This document shows, in pieces, positions 54,091 to 63,045 of a stretch of DNA of 64,000 nt. Origin of the DNA: Kitasatospora acidiphila (lineage in GTDB: Bacteria > Actinomycetota > Actinomycetes > Streptomycetales > Streptomycetaceae). Every line of letters starts with the position of its first letter. Position 1 is the stretch's first letter. The DNA lies in contig NZ_VIGB01000003.1 of the NCBI RefSeq assembly GCF_006636205.1, positions 4,950,501 to 5,014,500 on the forward strand. Direction: 5' to 3'. Below the pieces are notes generated by a model, which worked only from the letters and a program-made list of their open reading frames with translations, did not search any database and was not told where the DNA came from. The position numbers and the translations under genes are program-made.

Positions 54091-56589
54091 GTGTACCGCA
54101 CCCTCGGAATCGATCTGGGCACCACCAACTCCGTCGCAGCCTGGATGCGCCACGGCAACGCCGAGGTGATCCGCAACCAGGACGGCGAGCCCGCCACCCC
54201 GTCCGCCGTCGCGCTCGACAACGACGGCGGCCTGCTGGTCGGGGCACCGGCGCTCGGCCGGCGCGGCGCCGGCCAGGACGTCATCTGGGCCGTCAAGCGC
54301 CTGATGGGACGGCAGTTCGACGATCCCGAGGTGCAGCAGGCGGTGCGGCACCTCGGCGCCGGCGGCTACGCCGTCTCCGGCGCGCCCGACGGCGGGGTGC
54401 TGGTCCGGCTCGGCCAGCGCGACTACACGCCGGTGCAGATCTCCGCGATGGTGCTGCGCCGGATCAAGCGCGATGCCGAGGCCCGCACCGGCGAGCGCTT
54501 CGACCGTGCCGTGATCACCGTGCCCGCCTACTTCCACGAGCCGCAGATCGCCGCCACCCGGGACGCCGGGCAGCTGGCCGGGTTCCATGTCGCGCGGGTG
54601 CTGACCGAGCCCACCGCCGCGGCGCTGGCGCACGGCTACACGGCCGGGACCGAGGACGCCCCGGCGGTGCTGGTCTACGACCTGGGCGGCGGCACCTTCG
54701 ACGTCTCGGTGCTGACCCTGGTCACCGAGCTCACCGACAACCTGGCGCTCGGCGGCGACCGGCTGCTCGGCGGCGAGGACTTCGACCACCTGCTGGCCGA
54801 GCGGTTGGAGGACCGGCTGCGCGACCAGCAGCCGGGCTACGACCCGCTGCCCGGTGACTCCCGGCTGCTCCGGGTGCAGGCCGAGCAGACCAAGATCCGC
54901 CTCTCCGGCGTCGACCGCACCGAGGTGCTGCTGCCCTCGCTCGGCAAGACGGCCGTCAACTTCCGTGCGGCGGTTGACCGCAGCGACTTCGAGCAGCTGA
55001 TCCGGCCGCAGGTCGAGGCGACCGTGGCGGAGGTGCTGACCACCCTGCGCAGCGCCTCGCTGCTGCCCGAGGACATCGACCACGTGCTGCTGGTCGGCGG
55101 CTCCAGCTCGGTGCCGCTGGTCCGGGAACGCCTGGCGGACGTCTTCGGGGCCGAGAAGCTGCGCAGCGACGTCGACCCGATGCTCTGCGTGGCCCAGGGC
55201 GCCGCCGTGCAGACGGCCCTGCTGGCCGAGCTGGAGTGCCCCGGCTGCCTGGCCAAGTGCCCGCTGACGGCGAACAGTTGCCCGGACTGCGGGGCCGGCC
55301 TGGTGGGCCGGCCGACGGTCGACTGCCCCGGCTGCCACATTCCGGCGGACGCCGCGCTGGGCAGCTGCCCGCTCTGCGCCGCCGCGCTGCCGGATGCCGA
55401 AGCCGAACCGCCCGTCAACGACCAGGCGCCGAACCGCAGTTGCCCGGGCTGCGGGCTGCCGGTGCCGGACGGGACGAGGGTCTGCCCGGCCTGCGACACG
55501 GTACTCGCCGACGGCGCCGAGCAGGCCGGCCTGCGCTGCGCCGGCTGCGGCGAGGTCAACCCGGCCGGCGCCACCGCCTGCCTGTTCTGCGACGAGCCGT
55601 TCCCGGTCGCCGACCCGCAGAACGTCACCGCGCACCCGCTCGGCCTGAAGCTCAAGGACGGCCGCTTCTCGGTGCTGGTCGAGAAGGGCACCCCGTACCC
55701 GTTCGAGCCGATCCTGCGCACCTACAACCTCAACGCCAGCACCGGTGACACCCTGGAACTCGCGTTCTACGAGGGCGAGTTCCGCCACGCCGACCGCAAC
55801 TCCCCGTTCGGCACGGTGCACTGCCAGCTGCCCCAGGGCATCTCCGGCACGCACCGGCTCACCGTCTCGGTGGAGCTGTCCACCGATCGGCTGGTGATCG
55901 TGCGCGCCAGCATGGAGGGCGAGGAGTTCGTGGTGCAGCAGTTCCGCCGCAGCGTGGTGCCGCCGCGGATCCGGGAGCGGGCGGCGGAGGTGCGTCGGGA
56001 TCTGGCGCACTATGTGCAGCGCTGGCACCGCGAGCTCACCGAGGCCGAAATGGACGTGCACCAGGGGGCGTTGAGCACCCTCGACCGGATCATCGAGGGC
56101 GAGGGCATCGACGACTCGCTGGACTCGCTGCTCGACGAGACCGACGAGCGCCGCCGGCAGCAGACCTTCATCCGCAACCAGGACGCGGACGCCTACCTGT
56201 TCCGGCAGCACCTCGGCGCGCTGCTGCCCGCCGCCACCGACGCCGAGCTGTCCCGGGTGCGCGACGAGCTGCGCCGGGCCCGCGACGTCGCCGACTTCAT
56301 CCGCGCCTACCGGATCGCCGAGCAGATCCGCGAGCTGGTCGCCGGGCTCGGCCCCGACATGCGCCGGGTGATGCTTAGCTGCGCCTTCGCCAACGAGGAG
56401 CGGCTGCAGCCCAAGCTGCGCCGCGACATCGAGACCGCCAAGCGGGAGTTGGACACCGCCCATGCCAACGGCGACACCCGGCGCAAGGAGGCGGCCTTCG
56501 ACAGCTTCCTGCGCTTCCAGAGCGAGGTGGACGACCAACTGGCCGCCGGCCAGGACCGCAAGCCCCGGATCGTCCGGCCGGAGGACTGA
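54091..56589 (+). CDS. Hsp70-like chaperone with four zinc ribbons at the interdomain linker
   Basis: 832 residues. Residues 1-380 are a full actin-like ATPase: GIDLGTTNSVAAWM (phosphate 1), AVITVPAYFHEPQIAATRDA, VYDLGGGTFDVSVL (phosphate 2) and HVLLVGGSSSVPLVRERL (adenosine). Residues 383-500 hold eight CxxC knuckles in four pairs: CPGC/CPDC, CPGC/CPLC, CPGC/CPAC, CAGC/CLFC. From about 510, NVTAHPLGLKLKDGRFSVLV then EKGTPYPF resembles the start of the DnaK substrate-binding domain, followed by beta strands and a helical end. The zinc cassette thus replaces the linker. GTG at 54091 with GAGG upstream. Not the housekeeping DnaK. Confidence 0.85.
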   Translation: MYRTLGIDLGTTNSVAAWMRHGNAEVIRNQDGEPATPSAVALDNDGGLLVGAPALGRRGAGQDVIWAVKRLMGRQFDDPEVQQAVRHLGAGGYAVSGAPDGGVLVRLGQRDYTPVQISAMVLRRIKRDAEARTGERFDRAVITVPAYFHEPQIAATRDAGQLAGFHVARVLTEPTAAALAHGYTAGTEDAPAVLVYDLGGGTFDVSVLTLVTELTDNLALGGDRLLGGEDFDHLLAERLEDRLRDQQPGYDPLPGDSRLLRVQAEQTKIRLSGVDRTEVLLPSLGKTAVNFRAAVDRSDFEQLIRPQVEATVAEVLTTLRSASLLPEDIDHVLLVGGSSSVPLVRERLADVFGAEKLRSDVDPMLCVAQGAAVQTALLAELECPGCLAKCPLTANSCPDCGAGLVGRPTVDCPGCHIPADAALGSCPLCAAALPDAEAEPPVNDQAPNRSCPGCGLPVPDGTRVCPACDTVLADGAEQAGLRCAGCGEVNPAGATACLFCDEPFPVADPQNVTAHPLGLKLKDGRFSVLVEKGTPYPFEPILRTYNLNASTGDTLELAFYEGEFRHADRNSPFGTVHCQLPQGISGTHRLTVSVELSTDRLVIVRASMEGEEFVVQQFRRSVVPPRIRERAAEVRRDLAHYVQRWHRELTEAEMDVHQGALSTLDRIIEGEGIDDSLDSLLDETDERRRQQTFIRNQDADAYLFRQHLGALLPAATDAELSRVRDELRRARDVADFIRAYRIAEQIRELVAGLGPDMRRVMLSCAFANEERLQPKLRRDIETAKRELDTAHANGDTRRKEAAFDSFLRFQSEVDDQLAAGQDRKPRIVRPED

Positions 56590-56595
56590 GCCTGG

Positions 56596-57393
56596 TCAGA
56601 CCTCTTCCCCCGCCGTCCGCCAGTAGGCCCCGCGCAGCCGGTCGAGCACCGGGTGCGCGGGCGCGAACCGGTGGCCGTCGACGGCGGTGATCGGGCGCAC
56701 CCCGATCGCGGTGTTGCAGGCGAACGCGGCGTCGTACCAGTCCAGTTCGTCGCGGCGCACCGGCTCGGTGCGGTGGTCGGGGTGGAGCGCGGTGAGCAGC
56801 CGCATGGTGACGCCCGCCAGCACCTCGGCGCGCGGCCAGACCAGCCGCTCGCCGCGCACCAGGCCGAGGTTCCAGGTGGCGCCTTCGCCGACCAGCCCGT
56901 CCGGGTCGGTGAAGAGCACGTCGTCCCACCCGTGCAGTTGGGCGTCCCGGCGCAGCCGCAGCGAGTCGTAGAGGCCGACGTGCTTGATCGCCGGGTCGGC
57001 CCGCCGGTGCACGGCCGAGCAGACCCGCAGCGGCGGCAGTGCGCCCGGGTCGCCGGCTGCTCGGGTGCTGACCAGGATCCGCGGATCGCGGGCGTCGGCG
57101 GGCCGCCCGAGGTCGAACCCGGGGTCGTAGACGGTCACCCTGGCGATCACCGGCGCCGACTCGGCGGCCAGCGCCTGGCGCAGGTGGCCGCGCACCAGAG
57201 CGGTGTCCAGCTCGACCCCGAACAGGGCCCGGCAGTCCGCGGTGAGCCGCGCCAGGTGCAGCCCGAGCCCGCGCACCGTGCGGCCGTCGTCGGTGCGCAG
57301 CGTGGTGAAGTGTCCATAGGGCGTCAGGGCCAGCGGCGCCAGCCGGTCGGCGGTCACCGGTTGCCCGTCGAGGATCATCATGGGCGTCAGCAT
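56596..57393 (-). CDS. Class IV aminotransferase (PabC-like)
   Basis: PLP enzyme of 265 residues in the branched-chain aminotransferase/aminodeoxychorismate lyase fold. Conserved parts: LALTPYGHFTTLRTDDGRTV, GLGLHLARLTADCRALFG, the PLP lysine in DPAIKHVGLYDSLRLRRDA, LVGEGATWNLGLVRGERL, and AFACNTAIGVRPITAVDG. ATG 57393 fits the family start (a few residues before LDG); a GTG at 57450 would add 19 unlike residues. It converges on the Hsp70-like gene with a 6-base gap. Substrate not determinable. Confidence 0.8.
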   Translation of the reverse strand: MLTPMMILDGQPVTADRLAPLALTPYGHFTTLRTDDGRTVRGLGLHLARLTADCRALFGVELDTALVRGHLRQALAAESAPVIARVTVYDPGFDLGRPADARDPRILVSTRAAGDPGALPPLRVCSAVHRRADPAIKHVGLYDSLRLRRDAQLHGWDDVLFTDPDGLVGEGATWNLGLVRGERLVWPRAEVLAGVTMRLLTALHPDHRTEPVRRDELDWYDAAFACNTAIGVRPITAVDGHRFAPAHPVLDRLRGAYWRTAGEEV

Positions 57394-57540
57394 GGCAGCG
57401 GCGTCGGGCCCCGGGCGGGACGCCCCCACCCGCCGAGCGTTCCGTGTCACACGTCAAAGTTTGGTAAATATGGCAAGCGTGTGTTCGGCCGGGGGCTAAG
57501 CTTGTAGAGGTTTGCGACGGGTCGCAGACTGGAATTCGAA

Positions 57541-57664
57541 GGCACCTCGTTCGGTGAGGCGTCTTCACGGACACAGGCCACTGATCCCAACCGTCGAGAG
57601 ACGCTCCGGATCAGGACAGATCTTCCCGACCTAAGGGTTGATCCCAAGTGGCTTCTGGCGAATG
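57541..57664 (+). promoter_or_regulatory. M-box (ykoK) Mg2+ riboswitch
   Basis: The conserved blocks of the M-box appear in order: CTCGTTCGGTGAGGCG, ACAGGCCACTGATCCCAA, CGTCGAGAGACGCTCC, AGATCTTCCCGACCTAAGGG, TTGATCCCAAGTGGCTTCTG. CAGGCCACT can pair with AAGTGGCTTCTG to close the core. M-boxes sense Mg2+ and shut off downstream transporter genes when it is high. The next gene is a magnesium-type NRAMP, which fits. A promoter should lie around 57480-57540 (TAAGCTT at 57497 is one candidate). Confidence 0.8.
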
Positions 57665-58008
57665 CGCCGGATCACGCCGTGAAGTGCCAAAGCTCTGACG
57701 AGTTGGGGTGTGCCGGCCTGCCTCGGGCGGGTTGGTCCGCTCCTTGCCGTGTCGTTCTGCGCGACGGATGGTCCGCGCGCACCGGCCGGGAGGAGGCGAG
57801 AGACATGGACTGCAGTAGTCCGGGCCACAGTTGCCCCTATTCCCGCCTGTCCTCGTACTCCATCGGCACGCGGTAACCACCTTCTCTGCGCGTTCATCTG
57901 ACGTTGCGTCAGCCTTGTGCTGCCTGCTGCCGGATGCTGCCCTCGCAGGGCGGATAGCTGCTGCGTGCCCCCGAACTCCCCCTGATCGGGGGCTGAGGGA
58001 GGTTCGTC
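57665..58008 (+). other. Long leader between riboswitch and transporter
   Basis: 344 bases with no convincing gene; small open frames here (for example from 57679) lack codon bias. CCCCCTGATCGGGGG at 57975-57989 forms a hairpin directly before the GAGGGAGG ribosome site (57992-57999) and could mask it or stop transcription as part of the riboswitch output. Confidence 0.5.
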
Positions 58009-59670
58009 ATGACCAACACCATCACCACCTCGCGCGACACCATGGCGCCCATCGCGGCGTCCACTGCGGCCGTGCTGGACGACGCCCACATCGGCGACAT
58101 CCAGGGCGCGTTCGGCACCATCAAGTTGGACGACACCGCCCCGCGCCAGGGCCTGTCCGCCAAGCTGAAGACCCTGCTGGCCATCGTCGGCCCCGGCCTG
58201 ATCGTGATGGTCGGCGACAACGACGCCGGCGCCTTCTCCACCTACGGCCAGGCCGGCCAGAACTACGGCACCCACCTGCTGTGGACGCTGCTGCTGCTGG
58301 TCCCCGTCCTCTACGTCAACCAGGAGATGGTGCTGCGCCTGGGCGCGGTCACCGGCGTCGGCCACGCGCGGCTGATCCTGGAGCGGTTCGGCAAGTTCTG
58401 GGGCGCGTTCAGCGTCATCGACCTCTTCCTGCTGAACGCGCTGACCCTGGTCACCGAGTTCATCGGCGTCACCCTGGCGGCCGGCTACCTCGGGCTGCCG
58501 AAGGTCCTCTCGGTGATCCTGGCGGCGGCGATCATCATCGCCTCGGCGTTCACCGGCTCGTTCCGCCGGTTCGAGCGGGTGGCCATCTCGCTCTGCGTCG
58601 GCTCGCTGCTGCTGGTGCCGATCTACTTCATGGTGCACCCGAAGACCTCGCAGATGGCGCACGACTTCGTGGTGCCCAACATGCCCGGCGGCAGCGGCCA
58701 GTTGGCCACCGTGATGCTGCTGATCATCTCCATCGTCGGCACCACCGTCGCCCCGTGGCAGCTGTTCTTCCAGCAGAGCTACGTCATCGACAAGCGCATC
58801 ACCCCGCGCTTCATGAAGTACGAGAAGATCGACCTGTGGATCGGCATCGTGATCGTGGTGGTCGGTGCCGCCGCCATGATGGGCCTGACCGCCGCCGCCT
58901 TCGCGGGCACCGACGGATTCGGCCAGTTCAGCGACGCGGCGGGCGTGGCCAAGGGCCTGGAGGCGCACGCGGGCAAGCTGGTCGGCGTGCTGTTCGCGAT
59001 CGCCCTGCTGGACGCCTCGATCATCGGCGCCTTCGCGGTCTCGCTCTCCACCGCCTACGCCATCGGTGACGTCTTCGGCATCAAGCACTCGCTGCACCGC
59101 GGCGTCGGCGGCGCCAAGGGCTTCTACGCGGTCTACGCCGGCCTGGTCGTCGCGGCCGCCGCGATCGTGCTGGTGTCCAGCGACCACACGCTGGGTCTGC
59201 TCACCCAGGGCGTCCAGGTGCTCGCCGGTGTGCTGCTGCCGTCCGCCTCGGTCTTCCTGCTGCTGCTCTGCAACGACAAGGAGGCCCTCGGCCCCTGGGT
59301 CAACGGTCCCAAGACCAACGCGTTCACCTCGGCGGTGGTCGGTGTCCTGGTCACCCTGTCGATCATCCTGACCGCCTCGGTGCTGTTCCCGGACATCTCC
59401 TCCGGCGCGATCCTCGACATCATGGCCGGCTGCGGCGTGGTCGGCGTCCTGGTCGCCGGTTACTCCTTCACCCGCCGTCGCACCGCCACCAAGGAGGACC
59501 CCATCGACCGCACCGGCCGCGAGAACTGGCGGATGCCCCCGCTGGAGACCCTGGCCGTGCCGGTCATGTCCCGCACCCGCAAGGTCGGCATGGGCGCCCT
59601 GCGCACCTACCTGCTGGTCGCGATGATCCTGGTCGTCGTCAAGCTGGTCCAGGTCGCGCTGGGCCACTGA
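58009..59670 (+). CDS. NRAMP-related magnesium transporter (NRMT type)
   Basis: 553 residues with an NRAMP (APC-fold) membrane core. In helix 1, classical Mn/Fe NRAMPs have DPGN; here it is GDNDAG (Asp70-Gly74). In helix 6, the metal-binding MPH is replaced by TTVAPWQ (residues 245-251). Both changes are those described for NRAMP-related magnesium transporters (NRMTs). A C-terminal segment of some 60 residues ends in a further hydrophobic helix. ATG at 58009 with GAGGGAGG upstream. The M-box in its leader supports Mg2+ uptake under Mg2+ limitation. Confidence 0.88.
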   Translation: MTNTITTSRDTMAPIAASTAAVLDDAHIGDIQGAFGTIKLDDTAPRQGLSAKLKTLLAIVGPGLIVMVGDNDAGAFSTYGQAGQNYGTHLLWTLLLLVPVLYVNQEMVLRLGAVTGVGHARLILERFGKFWGAFSVIDLFLLNALTLVTEFIGVTLAAGYLGLPKVLSVILAAAIIIASAFTGSFRRFERVAISLCVGSLLLVPIYFMVHPKTSQMAHDFVVPNMPGGSGQLATVMLLIISIVGTTVAPWQLFFQQSYVIDKRITPRFMKYEKIDLWIGIVIVVVGAAAMMGLTAAAFAGTDGFGQFSDAAGVAKGLEAHAGKLVGVLFAIALLDASIIGAFAVSLSTAYAIGDVFGIKHSLHRGVGGAKGFYAVYAGLVVAAAAIVLVSSDHTLGLLTQGVQVLAGVLLPSASVFLLLLCNDKEALGPWVNGPKTNAFTSAVVGVLVTLSIILTASVLFPDISSGAILDIMAGCGVVGVLVAGYSFTRRRTATKEDPIDRTGRENWRMPPLETLAVPVMSRTRKVGMGALRTYLLVAMILVVVKLVQVALGH

Positions 59671-59687
59671 CACCCGCGGTCCACTTC

Positions 59688-59725
59688 TGACGGCGCCCAC
59701 CCCGGTGACGGGGTGGGCGCCGTCA
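59688..59725 (+). terminator. Terminator after the NRAMP-related gene
   Basis: TGACGGCGCCCACCCC, short loop, GGGGTGGGCGCCGTCA: a 16-bp perfect stem 18 bases after the stop. Confidence 0.85.
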
Positions 59726-59880
59726 TTCGGTTGTGGCCCCGTCATTCGGTCGTACGGTGACGAGCCCTCAGGCGCGCGGGTCCACGATCCGGATATTCCG
59801 CTCGGTGCGATGTGAACACCCGTTAGCGTGGCAGACCCGGTCACCCGTTCGAGGAGCCCGATGACGCCGAGGAGCCTGCC

Positions 59881-61152
59881 ATGAGTACCCCTGCCGAACC
59901 CGCGCTCGCCCGGATACCCGGGTCGAAGAGCATCACCAACCGGGCGTTGCTGCTTGCTGCGGCGGCCGACGGGCCGAGCCGGCTGACGGCGCCGCTGGTC
60001 AGCGATGACACGGTGGCGTTCCGGGACGGGCTGGCCGCGTTGGGGGTGGAGATCACCGAGCAGGCCGGCGCGGACGGGGTGGACTGGCTGGTCCACGGGA
60101 TCGGGCGCGGGCCGCGTGGGCGGGCGGGCGTGTGGTGCGCGGACGCGGGGACGGCGGCCCGGTTCCTGCCGGTCTTCGCGGCCACGGGGGCGGGGGAGTT
60201 CGCGTTCGATGCCTCCGAGCAGCTGCGGGCCCGGCCGCTGCGCCCGCTGATCGAGGCGATCGAGGCGCTGGGCGCCCAAGTGCTGCCGGGGGAGGGCGCG
60301 GCCGAGGGCGGTGGGCTGCCGCTGCGGGTGCGCACCGCCGGGCTGCGCGGCGGCGAGCTGGTGGTGGACTCCAGTAGCAGCAGCCAGTTCCTGACCGGGA
60401 TCCTGCTCTCCGCACCGCTGATGGGCCGTCCGCTGACGGTTCGGGCGCCCGGCCTGGTCTCCCGGCCGTACCTCGACATCACGCTGGCCCTGATGCGCCA
60501 CTTCGGCGGCGACCCGGCGGTCGGGCCGGACGGCCGGATCCGGGTGGCCACCGGCGGCTACCGGGCCCGCGACCTGCGGATCGAGCCCGACGCCTCGACG
60601 GCCTCCTACGTCTTCGCCGCAGCGGCGGTGACCAACCGCTCGGTCACCGTTCCCGGCCTCGGATCCGGCAGCCTGCAGGGCGACCTGCGGTTCGCTGAGG
60701 TGCTCCGGCTCACCGGCGCCCAGGTGGAGATCGGCCCGGACGACACCACAGTGACCGGAACCGGAATGGGGACATTGCGTGGAGGATTTGAAGTCGATAT
60801 GGGGGACATCTCCGACACCTTCATGACCCTGGCCGCGATCGCCCCGTTCGCCGACGCCCCGATCACCATCCGCGGCATCGGCCACGCCCGCCTCAAGGAG
60901 TCCGACCGGATCGCCGCAACGGCCACCAACCTGCGCGCCCTCGGCGCCGAGGTGACCGACGGCCCCGACTGGATCACCATCACCCCCGGCCCACTGCGCC
61001 CCGCCGAGATCGCCTGCCACTGCGACCACCGGATCGCCATGTCCTTCTCAGTGCTCGGCCTGCGCACCCCGGGCATCACCCTGGACGACCCGGCCTGCGT
61101 CAGCAAGACCTTCCCGCAATTCCACCAGGAGTTGGCGCGGCTGTTCGGCTGA
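59881..61152 (+). CDS. aroA: 3-phosphoshikimate 1-carboxyvinyltransferase
   Basis: EPSP synthase of the shikimate pathway, 423 residues. Conserved sites: PGSKSITNRALLLAAAADGP (shikimate-3-phosphate and PEP), DAGTAARFLPVFAA, SSSSSQFLTGILLSAPLMG, DISDTFMTLAAIAPFADAP, RLKESDRIAATATNLRALG, and CDHRIAMSFSVLGL. ATG at 59881. It stands alone among non-shikimate genes; many Streptomyces have a second copy elsewhere, so this may be a paralogue. A candidate -10 TTAGCGT lies near 59823. Confidence 0.93.
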   Translation: MSTPAEPALARIPGSKSITNRALLLAAAADGPSRLTAPLVSDDTVAFRDGLAALGVEITEQAGADGVDWLVHGIGRGPRGRAGVWCADAGTAARFLPVFAATGAGEFAFDASEQLRARPLRPLIEAIEALGAQVLPGEGAAEGGGLPLRVRTAGLRGGELVVDSSSSSQFLTGILLSAPLMGRPLTVRAPGLVSRPYLDITLALMRHFGGDPAVGPDGRIRVATGGYRARDLRIEPDASTASYVFAAAAVTNRSVTVPGLGSGSLQGDLRFAEVLRLTGAQVEIGPDDTTVTGTGMGTLRGGFEVDMGDISDTFMTLAAIAPFADAPITIRGIGHARLKESDRIAATATNLRALGAEVTDGPDWITITPGPLRPAEIACHCDHRIAMSFSVLGLRTPGITLDDPACVSKTFPQFHQELARLFG

Positions 61153-61294
61153 GTTCCGCGAGGCCATCGACCACGCCCCGCATCGGCGACGGGGTGGGCG
61201 CCATCGCCCGTTCAGGGGGTGGGCAGCGGATCCGGCTGTGGCCGTCGGCGGGCGGTCGTACGGTGCGGATGACGCCAAGTCGGGAGGAGATGCC

Positions 61295-61873
61295 ATGACC
61301 GCTGAGCACCGGCCACAAATGTCAGCCGAGGCATTCGAGGCCATCGCCGCCGCCGCCGCTCTGCGCGAGGAGGTTGATCTGGAGTTCCTCCATGGGCAGT
61401 TGACCGTCAAGCGACCCGTGGATGGCGATCACGGCGAGATCATGCGCTGCGTTGCCAGGCAGTGCATCCAGCGGCTTCCGGGGCTCTGGCCGTATGCGAG
61501 ACCCGGCCTCCGCGTGGAGCTGTACCGGACCGGCCGTGCCCGCCCCGACTGCGTGCTCGCCCCTGACGAGAGCTTCGCCGGACAGGGCGAGTGGGCCGAC
61601 CCCGCCCCGGTGCTGATGGCCGTCGAGGTTACCTCCTACGACTCCGATACGGATGCCCGAGACCGGCGGGACAAGGTGCGTGCCTACGCCGAGACCGACA
61701 TCCCGGTCTACCTGCTGATCGACCGGGACAGCTGCGAGGCGCTGGTGTACAGCGACCCGGTGGACGGCACCTACCGTTCCCTGGTCCGCCGCCCGTTCGG
61801 CGACGAGGTCGAGCTCCCAGCCCCAGTGGGCATGGTGCTGGATACCGAGCGGATGAAGAACTGGGTGCGGTGA
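61295..61873 (+). CDS. Uma2/DUF820 family (PD-(D/E)XK nuclease fold) protein
   Basis: 192 residues. Core: EVDLEFLHGQLTVKRPVDGD, ELYRTGRARPDCVLAPDE, and VLMAVEVTSYDSDTDARDRR followed by DKVRAYAETDIPVYLLID, giving the Asp, Glu and Lys of the nuclease-like site. These proteins are multi-copy in Streptomyces and of unknown role. ATG 61295 is chosen over a GTG at 61238 because GGGAGGAG sits upstream. Confidence 0.88.
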   Translation: MTAEHRPQMSAEAFEAIAAAAALREEVDLEFLHGQLTVKRPVDGDHGEIMRCVARQCIQRLPGLWPYARPGLRVELYRTGRARPDCVLAPDESFAGQGEWADPAPVLMAVEVTSYDSDTDARDRRDKVRAYAETDIPVYLLIDRDSCEALVYSDPVDGTYRSLVRRPFGDEVELPAPVGMVLDTERMKNWVR

Positions 61874-61891
61874 GAACCCGGCTCGTGCCTC

Positions 61892-62734
61892 TCAGGGTCC
61901 CCCGCCGCGCTCTCGGCCTCCGCGCCCCCGCCCGCCGCGTTCTCGGGCGCTGCGAACCACTGCTCGAACCTCGGCGATCACGCGGGCGCTGACCCCGGGC
62001 GGCTCCGCCACGACGTTCGGGGTGCTGAGGCAGCGCGGGCAGAGCGCACCGGAGTGAGGCACCGGCGCGCGGCAGCCAGCGCACCTCGGGACGGTGGTCG
62101 GGGCCGCCGGGGGCTCGGGCGGGATCTTGTCGACCAGCCGCTTCCGGACGAACGGGCCCGGTGCGGAGACGCTGTGCGGCAGGTCGTTGGTCAGCACGTG
62201 CAGGAACTGCTCCAGCGTCACGCGCCGGGCGAACCATTCGGCGGCGAGCGGTTCCAGCGCCTCGCAGTCCTTGGCGGAGAGCATCAGCTTGGCGTCGGCG
62301 TTGCCCAGCTCGGCCAGCGCGCGGTAGGCCTCCGAGCGCGGCGGCGGGCCGGGTTCGGGGGGCGTGGTGCCGCCGGTGCGGCGGCTGTTCACGAAGCTCT
62401 GCCACCAGGATTCGGTGCGCGGAGTGCGGGAGAAGAACGTGCGCCGCACCCACCGGGTGACGCCTTCGCCGGCCTTCTCGATCTCCCGATGCAGGTACCC
62501 GGCCTCGCACAGCGCCGTCAGGGCCTTCCGCACCGCCTGCTGCCCGTAACGGGGTTGTTCGCGGGCCAGGGTCTTGATGTCGATCGCCGCGCCCTCGGGC
62601 AGCCGGTCGATGAAGTGTGCGAGATACGCCTCGCGCTCGGGCAGATGCGCGAAGTCTGCTGCATTTCTCGGGTGTTGGGACGGCGCGGTGCGCTTTCCGA
62701 AGCCGGGAGCAGCGCTAGGGTAGGAACTAGCCAC
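61892..62734 (-). CDS. Winged-helix DNA-binding protein with C-terminal zinc knuckle
   Basis: 280 residues. N-terminal winged helix at about 35-100: AYLAHFIDRLPEGAAIDIKT, GQQAVRKALTALCEAGYLHR, then RWVRRTFFSRTPR as the wing. The middle is helical (AYRALAELGNADAKLMLSAK). Near residue 225, CAGCRAPVPHSGALCPRC is a zinc ribbon, followed by an Arg/Gly tail. Proteins of this type are common in Streptomyces; target genes unknown. It converges on the Uma2 gene. Confidence 0.75.
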   Translation of the reverse strand: MASSYPSAAPGFGKRTAPSQHPRNAADFAHLPEREAYLAHFIDRLPEGAAIDIKTLAREQPRYGQQAVRKALTALCEAGYLHREIEKAGEGVTRWVRRTFFSRTPRTESWWQSFVNSRRTGGTTPPEPGPPPRSEAYRALAELGNADAKLMLSAKDCEALEPLAAEWFARRVTLEQFLHVLTNDLPHSVSAPGPFVRKRLVDKIPPEPPAAPTTVPRCAGCRAPVPHSGALCPRCLSTPNVVAEPPGVSARVIAEVRAVVRSARERGGRGRGGRERGGGP

Positions 62735-63045
62735 GGATCGGCCTTTACAGTTAGACGATCATGTCGGTCAGACCCTCGTCAGGCGTCGCGAGCGCCTACG
62801 GGGGTCGATTTTTTGCCCTCTGCGGCGAACCGTACACGCCGACGCGCCCTGTAGCCAATTGCTGACGATAAGTCATATTCACTGTTCAGAGCGGAGTTTG
62901 GCGCAAGGGGTGGGTGGGTGGGAGAGAGCCACCCGCCGTTCGTTAGTAGGGAGCACTCGGCGCCCGAAGCTCAACGCTCGGGTGGCGAACAGCCGAGCAT
63001 GCGAGCACTGTCCACGGCCCTGTGGACAGACCGGACAGCGGCAAT
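62735..63045. other. Intergenic region with DnaA-box-like inverted pair
   Basis: No gene supported. CTGTCCAC at 63008-63015 faces GTGGACAG at 63022-63029; each resembles the Streptomyces DnaA box (TTGTCCACA) with one or two changes. The rest holds the promoter of the winged-helix gene. Confidence 0.4.

Noticed and set aside
53152..56538. Large minus-strand frame opposite the Hsp70-like gene
   Set aside because: Shadow frame; the plus strand carries complete Hsp70 motifs.
57679..57901. Small leader peptide ORFs between riboswitch and transporter
   Set aside because: Weak codon bias, no clear ribosome site and overlapping frames; more likely leader RNA.
57631..61029. 1,132-residue open frame on the minus strand
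   Set aside because: Antisense to the NRAMP-related gene and aroA, both of which have clear family motifs; composition is His/Gln/Asp/Gly-rich shadow.
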